Part shown: one piece after another, positions 1 through 5,465 of the stretch
Layout of the letters: each line of letters starts with the position of its first letter
How positions within the stretch are numbered: the first letter of the stretch is position 1
Assembly (NCBI GenBank): GCA_030917105.1
Contig: JAUPVI010000032.1
Span: forward strand, 1-5,839
Length of the DNA stretch: 5,839 bases
Direction: 5' to 3'
Origin: Candidatus Babelota bacterium
GTDB lineage: Bacteria; Babelota; Babeliae; Babelales; JAUPTZ01
Position numbers and translations under genes: made by a program
The notes under the pieces: model-generated
What the model was told of the DNA's origin: nothing
What the model saw: only the letters and a program-made list of their open reading frames with translations
Databases searched by the model: none

Positions 1-131
1 ATTTCGTTCAAAATTGGTCTAAATGTTGGGGGGCAGTGTAGTGGGTTCTCCGTGGCAATTCTGAGTAAAGCTTGTTGTCATTGTTCGTTAGATGCGTTTA
101 TCCCCGGCTCAATCCCAAAATCGGCAATCAT

Positions 132-161
132 TTGCGCTCTTTTACCCAAATAGCCTAGAAT
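132..161 (+). promoter_or_regulatory. weak candidate promoter for the first gene
   Basis: A TAGAAT hexamer (156-161, five of six matches to the sigma70 -10 box) has TTGCGC (132-137, three of six) 18 bases upstream. Transcription would begin around 168, leaving a leader of about 30 bases before the ATG at 197 and almost none before the alternative ATG at 176. The -35 match is poor, so this is a suggestion only. Confidence 0.25.
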
Positions 162-196
162 AAAGCATCTATATCATGCAATTATCCGGGGGGCCT

Positions 197-1462
197 ATGA
201 ACACAAAGTACTTACATTTGCTTTATCCTTTGTTTGCTGCAGTACTTGCTGCTAACAGTTTGCACGCTACTTCTTCTGTCGCTGATGCTTCCCCAGAGGG
301 GTCGACTTTTAGCAAATTTAACGCTCACCTCAAAAAAAATTCCCACAAGTATGCCATGGGGATTGGTGCTGTCGGTCTCTTAAACTTAGCTTACTTGTTT
401 AAGAGTAAAGCTAAGCTACGTAGGCTTTTTGACAGAGGAAATCGCCGAGGAACAACACAATTAATACTCGGTACTATACTACCATTTTTGCTTGCTGGTG
501 GTATTGAATGGAGCGGTTACGGGGCTACTGATAAACCAGTACATTCAGAAGGCGCGCTGCCGGTCGCTATTGCTACTGAAATTGATGGCCCCGCAAGTAC
601 GCAAAGTAGCAATATTGCAGAGAATGGAACCGAAGTGATGCAAAGAGCAGTTGGAAACGAGGCCTCGATGTTACCATCAGATTGTTTCACATCGCTATCT
701 CGAGTGGGCACGCCTCCGCCAACAGAATGCCACGAAGGCACTCTGCAAGTAAAAAGTCCCTCGGCAGTTATGTCGCCAACCATAGGTGAGCGCATGGATT
801 ACCTTGATGCAGTTAGTAGCACGCTTGCTACGCTAACTGACTTTAGTGATGTTGTACAAAAGGCGCACTATCTTATTGATACACTCAAGGTGATGGGTAT
901 GCATGATATGTCTGATGAGGAACTTGCCGCAAGCGCTGAGGCTGAAAAATTTATGGATCTTCTCTTCAGAGTGACAAGAAAATGGCTAGCACTTAAAGAA
1001 GGAAAAGAGGGCGGTGCGACGCTGCAGGAAAAGATAGACTATCTCATAAAACTGGGTCGAGAACTTAAGAATGAATTTGAAGGTATCGATTCTAACCAGG
1101 ATGACGCGGGTGCATCTCTTTGGCTGACAGCAAGGCAGTGTGTCATAGGCGGCCAAATCTTTGCTTATTTTGAGTCATATATAAAAGGTCTTGAAGGGAT
1201 AAATGAAGCAGAAGCAAATATGCTATGTAATAGCCTTAATGAATATGCCGGGTTCTGTAAAAATGAATCTTGCGATCAAGAAAGCGCAGAAAGAGCAGAG
1301 GAAAATGAGCAAATTAGTTTGTGGATAATACAGGTGCAGGAAAAGATAAAATCTTTTAGCCAACCCACTGCAACTATCCAGCCCTCTATGTTCACACGAG
1401 TTTTTAATAAAATTAAAGCCCAATTTCTGTCGCTTTATCCTTCCCGTAAATCATATAAATAA
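197..1462 (+). CDS. signal-peptide-bearing membrane protein of unknown function, 421 aa
   Basis: I do not recognise a family. The start at 197 is preferred over the in-frame ATG at 176 because it directly opens a signal peptide (basic MNTK, a hydrophobic core, possible cleavage after LHA at residues 22-24) and has a run of six G (188-193) just upstream as a crude ribosome site. Two further hydrophobic helices lie at about 53-68 and 86-103, separated by a strongly basic loop (69-84, with K/R clusters such as KLRR and RGNRR). By the positive-inside rule that loop is cytoplasmic and the large C-terminal part is periplasmic, which agrees with a cleaved signal peptide. Residues about 105-195 are Ser/Thr/Pro/Glu/Ala-rich and probably flexible. 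From about 200 to 388 the chain is charged and mostly helical, with six cysteines in the C-terminal two thirds (163, 178, 315, 344, 354, 359). It converges on the next gene. A role in envelope structure or host interaction is possible but unsupported by any motif. Confidence 0.8.
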   Translation: MNTKYLHLLYPLFAAVLAANSLHATSSVADASPEGSTFSKFNAHLKKNSHKYAMGIGAVGLLNLAYLFKSKAKLRRLFDRGNRRGTTQLILGTILPFLLAGGIEWSGYGATDKPVHSEGALPVAIATEIDGPASTQSSNIAENGTEVMQRAVGNEASMLPSDCFTSLSRVGTPPPTECHEGTLQVKSPSAVMSPTIGERMDYLDAVSSTLATLTDFSDVVQKAHYLIDTLKVMGMHDMSDEELAASAEAEKFMDLLFRVTRKWLALKEGKEGGATLQEKIDYLIKLGRELKNEFEGIDSNQDDAGASLWLTARQCVIGGQIFAYFESYIKGLEGINEAEANMLCNSLNEYAGFCKNESCDQESAERAEENEQISLWIIQVQEKIKSFSQPTATIQPSMFTRVFNKIKAQFLSLYPSRKSYK

Positions 1463-1496
1463 GACTTTAAGGTGCTTTCTCAATTTACCTTCAGTC
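1463..1496 (-). terminator. imperfect hairpin between convergent genes, possible terminator
   Basis: An outer arm pair GACT (1463-1466) / AGTC (1493-1496) encloses AAGGT (1469-1473) / ACCTT (1487-1491) with a 13-base loop. It overlaps the stop codon of the reverse-strand gene. Read on the minus strand, the hairpin is followed by TTATTTATATG, which is U-rich but not a clean U-tract. On the plus strand there is no U-tract. It may end the reverse-strand transcript; the stem is short and interrupted, so confidence is low. Confidence 0.3.
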
Positions 1497-1959
1497 CCAA
1501 TTCTTGCTGCAGCTGGCGTAAAAAGCCAATCGAATGGCGAATTATGGTGCGATAATAGTGCAATCGACGGCGCAGTTTGATGGGCATGTTCGCCTGTGTG
1601 TACAGGTCAAGGATGCTGTAGTAGTACGTAATAAATGAGCGATTTTCTTCCTCAAGCCCTTCCAGCGCCTGATTGATGCGATGGTGAAAAGCTGGGTTAT
1701 TTAAATTCGCGCTTTGATTGTATTGCGACTCGATGCGGCGCATCTTGCGAAGCAACGCATTGAGCTGACTGTAATCGTAGCCCTCATGACCGTGATTGCT
1801 CAAGATCATGTATTGTGCGGTGCTTTGCCGGTTATACGGCGCTACATAGTTGTTATATGCAAACTCAGCAACCCACGCCACCATGGGCACCAAGAGTATG
1901 ATGCCGCATATGCGGAGTGCTTGCCGAAAGTACGATAGTTTCTTCGGTTTTATACGCAT
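1480..1959 (-). CDS. small single-pass membrane protein of unknown function, 159 aa
   Basis: No family is recognised. A basic N-terminus (MRIKPKK) precedes one hydrophobic segment at about residues 14-34 that looks like an uncleaved signal anchor, placing the remaining 120 or so residues outside the cytoplasm. That part is rich in Tyr, Gln, Asn and Arg, contains no Cys, and has patterns expected of amphipathic helices (around 64-82, 93-122 and 126-156), so a small helical bundle or coiled coil is likely. The ATG at 1957-1959 has GGAG a few bases upstream (minus strand, within 1963-1967) and an AGGGGAA further back. The gene lies 96 bases downstream of the permease on the same strand and could be read through from it, but a promoter-like sequence sits in the gap. 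The protein is a plausible real gene because length, start signal and topology agree, yet conservation cannot be judged here. Confidence 0.7.
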   Translation of the reverse strand: MRIKPKKLSYFRQALRICGIILLVPMVAWVAEFAYNNYVAPYNRQSTAQYMILSNHGHEGYDYSQLNALLRKMRRIESQYNQSANLNNPAFHHRINQALEGLEEENRSFITYYYSILDLYTQANMPIKLRRRLHYYRTIIRHSIGFLRQLQQELGLKVN

Positions 1960-1994
1960 TGGTCTCCATTTCCCCTGTCGTATTGTACATTCAG

Positions 1995-2024
1995 ATTGTA
2001 AATCATATTGAGTTTAAAAAGCAA
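1995..2024 (-). promoter_or_regulatory. candidate promoter for the small membrane protein gene
   Basis: On the minus strand, TTGCTT (2024-2019) and TACAAT (2000-1995) are separated by 18 bases. The -10 box matches the sigma70 consensus at five of six positions, the -35 at about three. A second TACAAT occurs nearer the gene (1987-1982) but lacks a well-placed -35. Predicted transcription start is near 1988, giving a leader of about 28 bases. Confidence 0.4.
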
Positions 2025-2037
2025 GAAAGTGCTGATG

Positions 2038-2057
2038 AAAAGGGCAAAATACCCTTT
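2038..2057 (-). terminator. short hairpin at the permease stop codon, possible terminator
   Basis: On the minus strand AAAGGG (2057-2052), a 7-base loop and CCCTTT (2044-2039) form a 6-bp stem followed by one more T (TTTT at 2041-2038) and then C. The hairpin shares two bases with the permease TAA stop. The U-tract is only four residues long, so termination may be partial, allowing some read-through into the small membrane protein gene. Confidence 0.35.
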
Positions 2058-3336
2058 ATGATCTTCTATGATACAGATACATTGGCAAACCACTCAAGGT
2101 GAACAGTGTTGCGATTAGGACGGTGTTTAACGTGGTGTTCACGATCACCCAACAGCAGAATCCAGTCGCCCCAATTCCAATGAGCCAGGATGAGTCAAAA
2201 CCGCTCTTTTTCCTATACAAAAAATGAAAAAAAGCAGCGCAACAGGCAAGGTACACAAAGAGGAAGGCGGTTACTGAGTAATCAATAATGGTCGTGACTT
2301 GTTGAGCCAATGAGTGAGAGCTCAGTAATCCCAGGATCGGTAGCGTGCCAAAGCAGCTGACCGCAAGTGCCCAGATAGGAGCGCCGTTGGCAGTTTGTTT
2401 TTTAAATGCGGCTGGTAGTAAGTCTTTTTGTGCTAAACCAAGAGCGATTTGGCTGCTGGTAAGTGTCCATGCATTAATAGTACTCAGGCAGACGAGTGCG
2501 GAAATAACCGAAATGGCTAAGTACCAGTTGCCACCAAAGATCGCTTGTACCGCGTCTACATAGGGCGTAATGCTGCCGGCAAGCTGGCCGGCCGGTAATG
2601 CGCCCATAACGCTCAGACTATTGAAAACATAGAGAGCTGCGGTGGCTGCAGTACCGGTTACAATTGCCAAGGGGATGGTTCGCTGAGGGTTTTTAATCAT
2701 TCCAGCTGGTGTTGTTGCCGCTTCAAGCCCAACAAAGCACCAGAGGGTAAGTAATGTTACCTGGCTAATGATGTCGCCAGTTGGTAGTGCAGCAATTGTT
2801 GGGGAAAGAACGATGTTTTGCAGGGAGAATCGGGGAATAATGACCCCTGGGATGATGATTAATGGTATGAACTTGAGGAGTGTCAAAAACGATTCAATGG
2901 TGCCAATTGATTGTGCCGACCGTAGGTTCAGGGCAGTTACAATGATGGTCAGTGAGGCTTGGAGTGCAAATATTACCAGGGGATGTGTAATTTTCAAGAG
3001 CGGGAGTACATATCCAACACAGGCAGCGCATACAACGGTGGTGCTTACCCAGGAAACAATCCAATACGTCCAACCAACAAAAAAGGAGGCAGTTCTGCCG
3101 AATGCTTTTTCAACATAAATATGTGGCCCGCCTGTTTCTGGAAAGGCTTCGCATAATCGTGCAAAAACTAGTGCGAGCATGATGGCGCCAATGCCAGAAA
3201 AAAACCAGCCGGCCAGGGCATAGGGGCCGTACGGTGCAAGCAGAGAAGGGAGCATGAAAACACCGGAGCCAATTTGGCTGCCGGTGACCAGCGCAAAAAC
3301 GGGCCAAAACCCAAGCGCGCGCGTTGAAGTAGACAT
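2056..3336 (-). CDS. APC-superfamily amino-acid/polyamine permease, AdiC/PotE-like, 426 aa
   Basis: This is an inner-membrane transporter of the amino acid-polyamine-organocation superfamily, most like the basic amino acid/polyamine antiporter group (AdiC, PotE, CadB). About twelve hydrophobic segments fill the chain and its length is close to that of AdiC (445). Residues 19-27 (GSQIGSGVF) carry the broken-helix GSG motif of TM1, which binds the substrate backbone. LWCFVGLEAA around 198-207 provides Trp199 and Glu205, and NAWTL at 288-292 provides Trp290; these line up with AdiC Trp202, Glu208 (proton coupling) and Trp293. Tyr91 matches AdiC Tyr93. AdiC Asn101 appears to be Thr99 here, so arginine/agmatine specificity should not be assumed. 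The ATG at 3336 is chosen because the family begins only a few residues before TM1 and because the promoter lies upstream of it but downstream of the longer TTG start at 3423. The ribosome site is weak (GAAAG about 10 bases upstream). In a host-dependent bacterium such a carrier could import amino acids or exchange them; substrate is inferred only to class level. Confidence 0.9.
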   Translation of the reverse strand: MSTSTRALGFWPVFALVTGSQIGSGVFMLPSLLAPYGPYALAGWFFSGIGAIMLALVFARLCEAFPETGGPHIYVEKAFGRTASFFVGWTYWIVSWVSTTVVCAACVGYVLPLLKITHPLVIFALQASLTIIVTALNLRSAQSIGTIESFLTLLKFIPLIIIPGVIIPRFSLQNIVLSPTIAALPTGDIISQVTLLTLWCFVGLEAATTPAGMIKNPQRTIPLAIVTGTAATAALYVFNSLSVMGALPAGQLAGSITPYVDAVQAIFGGNWYLAISVISALVCLSTINAWTLTSSQIALGLAQKDLLPAAFKKQTANGAPIWALAVSCFGTLPILGLLSSHSLAQQVTTIIDYSVTAFLFVYLACCAAFFHFLYRKKSGFDSSWLIGIGATGFCCWVIVNTTLNTVLIATLFTLSGLPMYLYHRRS

Positions 3337-3384
3337 CAGGTAAAATCTTTCTAGTGTTGTTGTGTGTCCCGTGAAGAGGGCAGG

Positions 3385-3413
3385 AGTATAAACGTGGCTC
3401 TGAGAGGTTGCAA
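3385..3413 (-). promoter_or_regulatory. sigma70-type promoter of the permease gene
   Basis: On the minus strand TTGCAA (3413-3408, four of six) and TATACT (3390-3385, five of six) are spaced by exactly 17 bases. Transcription should begin near 3378, giving a leader of about 40 bases before the ATG at 3336. It also excludes the in-frame TTG at 3423 as the start of translation, because that codon lies upstream of the promoter. Confidence 0.6.
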
Positions 3414-3483
3414 GGAGGAACAAAAGAATTGCATGTCCATCGATCTTTCGCTAGGCTGCCGGTCATTACACTCTTTTTTTTGA

Positions 3484-3489
3484 AAGGAA
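3484..3489 (+). promoter_or_regulatory. ribosome binding site fixing the Skp-like start
   Basis: AAGGAA within 3484-3489 lies six to seven bases before the ATG at 3495 and decides that start over in-frame upstream TTG codons (3408, 3429). The resulting protein opens directly with a signal peptide. Confidence 0.65.
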
Positions 3490-3494
3490 CTGTT

Positions 3495-4088
3495 ATGAAC
3501 ATCACTAAAAAAATAGTTATGCTTGCGTTGCTTGCTCAATTATCAAGCGCTGCGGTGCTTGCACGGTTAGAGTTTGTCGCCATTGATCGTGGACAACTTT
3601 TACAGTCTAAAGAAGGTAGGGCGTTACAAAAAGAGATCGCAGAAGATGCGCGTCAACTTCAAGCAAAGCAGCAAGCGCGAGTGGCTGAGATTCAAAGAAA
3701 AGAACAAGAATTTCAAAAGAAGGCTCGTTTGCTTAGTCCATCAGCTCAACAAAAAGAGTTTAAGGCGCTTGAAAAAGAAAGCAAACAAGTTCAATGGCAG
3801 CTCGAACAAGAAACAGCAGGTTTCAGAGATGACGCTGAGTTCAAGCAAAAAGAGCTCGATGAGCGAAATGTAATGATGGCACAAGTTGTCGCCCAAGAAG
3901 AAAATTGGGGAGCGGTTGGCAACGTTTCTGAATTACTGTATTTGACCAAAGAAATAAACAAGACCGATGTTGTTCTTGCTCGTCTTGATCAAGAGTACGA
4001 AGCACGCATTGCTGCAGCACAAAAGACAGCTGCTGAAGTAGCTTCAACTGTGGTTTCAATGCCGTCAGGCGCGGCGGTAGCTGCCTAA
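3495..4088 (+). CDS. OmpH/Skp-family periplasmic chaperone, 197 aa
   Basis: Skp (OmpH) proteins are periplasmic trimeric holdases whose long helical arms carry unfolded outer-membrane proteins from the Sec exit to the Bam machinery. Here a signal peptide (MNITKK, hydrophobic core 7-22, probable cleavage after VLA at 21-23) leads to a first strand LEFVAID (25-31) followed by LLQSKEGRALQKEI, which matches the family pattern of a short strand, then a residue run like 'Q-S-x-E-G' and a long helix. Residues about 40-135 are a Gln/Lys/Glu-rich coiled-coil arm (turn near LLSPSAQ, 79-85). The chain returns to the body in NWGAVGNVSELLYL (137-150) and ends with TDVVLARLDQEYEA (157-170), equivalent to the closing 'D-T-x-x-V-x-x-L' helix. 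An Ala-rich tail follows. Length is a little above E. coli Skp (161). Its stop overlaps the start of pth (TAATG). A Skp gene usually sits near bamA or lpxD, so pairing with pth is notable. The family call is confident; chaperone activity is inferred. Confidence 0.8.
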   Translation: MNITKKIVMLALLAQLSSAAVLARLEFVAIDRGQLLQSKEGRALQKEIAEDARQLQAKQQARVAEIQRKEQEFQKKARLLSPSAQQKEFKALEKESKQVQWQLEQETAGFRDDAEFKQKELDERNVMMAQVVAQEENWGAVGNVSELLYLTKEINKTDVVLARLDQEYEARIAAAQKTAAEVASTVVSMPSGAAVAA

Positions 4089-4630
4089 TGGCGACGACAG
4101 TCCCCTTTATGGTCGATGATATTAGTGTAATTATTGGGCTCGGTAATCCCGGGCCCAAATTTCATCTGACCCGCCATAATGTTGGTTTTGAGTTTCTTGA
4201 TTATCTCGCCAAAATTCATTACGCACACTGGCGTACTGTTGGCAATGCTCAGGTAGCGAGCATCCAGTTACATGGCAAAGAATTGCTGCTTATTAAGCCG
4301 CAGACCTTCATGAACAGCTCTGGCGATGTGTGGCCGATGATTGCTAAAAAAGGCATTAAGCCAGCACAGGTACTGGTGGTACACGACGAACTTGAAAAAA
4401 AGTTTGGTACACACCAGACTCGCCTCGGTGGTAGTGCCCGCGGACACAACGGTCTTCGCTCGCTTATTTCTCGCTGCGGTGAGGAATTTTGGCGCTTGCG
4501 CCTCGGTGTCGATCGACCGGCAGAGAGCCGTAACGTTGCCGATTACGTTTTGGCCCGGTTTCCGGCAGCGGAATGCCAAAAACTTGAGAGTTGGTTTACA
4601 ACGTTGTCTACTCAACTAAGGCTGAGTTAA
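4088..4630 (+). CDS. pth: peptidyl-tRNA hydrolase, 180 aa
   Basis: Pth cleaves the ester bond of peptidyl-tRNAs released from stalled ribosomes, recycling tRNA in the cytoplasm; it is essential in most bacteria. All key family residues are visible: IIGLGNPG (15-22) with Asn20 (E. coli Asn10), TRHNVGF (28-34) with catalytic His30 (His20), PQTFMNSSG (71-79) with Asn76 (Asn68), HDEL (99-102) with Asp100 (Asp93), and RGHNGLRS (118-125) with His120 and Asn121 (His113, Asn114). Arg138 in RLRLG follows the usual pattern. The C-terminus stops about ten to fifteen residues earlier than in E. coli (194), after YVLARF and a short helix; the active site is not affected. The ATG at 4088 overlaps the preceding TAA by one base and has no strong ribosome site of its own, which suggests reinitiation after the Skp-like gene. 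Met8 (4109) is an alternative start that would give a family-typical N-terminus, but it also lacks a ribosome site. Confidence 0.95.
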   Translation: MATTVPFMVDDISVIIGLGNPGPKFHLTRHNVGFEFLDYLAKIHYAHWRTVGNAQVASIQLHGKELLLIKPQTFMNSSGDVWPMIAKKGIKPAQVLVVHDELEKKFGTHQTRLGGSARGHNGLRSLISRCGEEFWRLRLGVDRPAESRNVADYVLARFPAAECQKLESWFTTLSTQLRLS

Positions 4631-4645
4631 AGTTTCGCCTTTGAG
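4611..4645. terminator. bulged hairpin across the convergent pth/GNAT stops
   Basis: CTCAA (4611-4615) plus AGGC (4619-4622), separated by a 3-base bulge, can pair with GCCTTTGAG (4637-4645) around a 14-base loop that contains the overlapping stop codons. A three-T run follows on the plus strand and no U-tract on the minus strand. With no intergenic space, this is the only visible structure that could end either transcript. It is weak. Confidence 0.25.
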
Positions 4646-5463
4646 TTTGAAAAGAGCTTCGAATTAACCTCTTTTCTTAATAAAGAGTAGTGGTAGAGCG
4701 AAATGAACTTGCCATTTATGCATTTGAAGTCGGGTTCAATCCCTTCACGGCTTAGTCCGGCTTGTTCAAGCACTTCTTGCGCGGCGCGGTCATCGCAGCG
4801 AGCAAGAGCTGCTGTGCGTTTTGAACCCATAAGTATGAGACTAAACTCAACCCATGCACGTGCAGTTTCTAGCTCATAGCCTTTGCCCCATGCACTATCG
4901 CCAATCGCGTAGCTAAAAACACAACGAGGCTCGACGTCGTTGTACTGTGTTATGCCTGCGGTACCGATAAAGCGCCCGGTTGCTTTTTCTTCTATTCCCC
5001 ACGGTGTTATAAGTTTTCTTTGGTAGCGATCAAGCCAGTTTCTAATGAGGTCTATTGTTTCCGCTTTTGATTTATGTGCTGCCCAGGTGTGGCGCGCAGC
5101 AACTTCTGGTTTATGAGCGTAGGCATACATGTCATCAACATCGCTCATTTTGATGGTACGGAAGAGGAGTCGATCGGTTTCAAACCAGATTACGGTTCCT
5201 TCTTCCGGATTTGGGTTGATGCTGGTTATGATGAATTTTACGTTTTTTGCGTTATCATCAATTTTTTCGTCCAGTTTTTCGGCGCCGGGAGAGAGGTCGA
5301 CTGCGTTCGTGCAATTACGGCAGCGGTAGGCATCAACTTTGCGTTCTTCGATTATTTCTTCAATCGTTTCTGGTGCTGGTGGCAAGAGGCCGTCAATGCT
5401 GAGAAAACCAATTATAAGAGCGCAATTAGCGGCGACAACAATGGTGGCGAAATGTTTATTCAT
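4627..5463 (-). CDS. membrane-anchored GNAT N-acetyltransferase (RimJ/RimL type), 278 aa
   Basis: The C-terminal part (about 94-265) is a GNAT fold that moves an acetyl group from acetyl-CoA to an amine: FETDRLLFRTI (94-104) is the typical first strand, PWGIEEKATGRFIGTAGI (154-171) the central strands, AWGKGYELE (191-199) the acetyl-CoA pyrophosphate loop, and AAQEVLEQAGL (227-237) the C-terminal helix. In place of the usual N-x-x-S before that helix it has DDRAA, so it has diverged from standard members. The first 90 residues are not part of the fold: MNKHFATIVVAANCALIIGF is a hydrophobic signal-anchor-like segment, followed by an acidic linker with a CxxC pair (Cys48, Cys51). If the anchor inserts in the usual way the enzyme domain would be outside the cytoplasm, away from acetyl-CoA. 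The start is supported by AAGG seven bases upstream, inside the preceding gene. Two bases separate it from that gene, so the two are one operon. The substrate is unknown. Confidence 0.85.
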   Translation of the reverse strand: MNKHFATIVVAANCALIIGFLSIDGLLPPAPETIEEIIEERKVDAYRCRNCTNAVDLSPGAEKLDEKIDDNAKNVKFIITSINPNPEEGTVIWFETDRLLFRTIKMSDVDDMYAYAHKPEVAARHTWAAHKSKAETIDLIRNWLDRYQRKLITPWGIEEKATGRFIGTAGITQYNDVEPRCVFSYAIGDSAWGKGYELETARAWVEFSLILMGSKRTAALARCDDRAAQEVLEQAGLSREGIEPDFKCINGKFISLYHYSLLRKEVNSKLFSNSKAKL

Positions 5464-5465
5464 AG

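Noticed and set aside
2573..2597. GC-rich palindromic cluster with GCCGGC and GGCCGGCC
   Set aside because: It encodes the permease residues LPAGQLAGS in frame and is explained by Ala/Gly/Pro codons.
2768..3118. Open frame on the plus strand opposite the permease
   Set aside because: It is antisense to clear permease membrane segments, has no motif and no ribosome site; it is a shadow of the real gene.
3337..3423. A 29-residue N-terminal extension of the permease starting at TTG 3423
   Set aside because: The promoter at 3385-3413 lies downstream of that codon, the extension has no family counterpart, and the ATG at 3336 gives a standard APC N-terminus.
3408..3494. A longer Skp-like protein starting at TTG 3408 or 3429
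   Set aside because: The ATG at 3495 has its own well-spaced AAGGAA and opens directly with a signal peptide; the extension would bury it behind a second hydrophobic stretch.
3574..3873. Lys/Ser-rich frame overlapping the Skp-like gene on the same strand
   Set aside because: It is a shifted reading of the Gln/Lys/Glu-rich coiled-coil arm; no ribosome site or family pattern supports it.
5405..5440. Possible lipobox (VAANC) in the anchored GNAT signal segment
   Set aside because: The residue before Cys14 is Asn rather than Gly, Ala or Ser, and the cysteine lies within the hydrophobic core rather than at its end.
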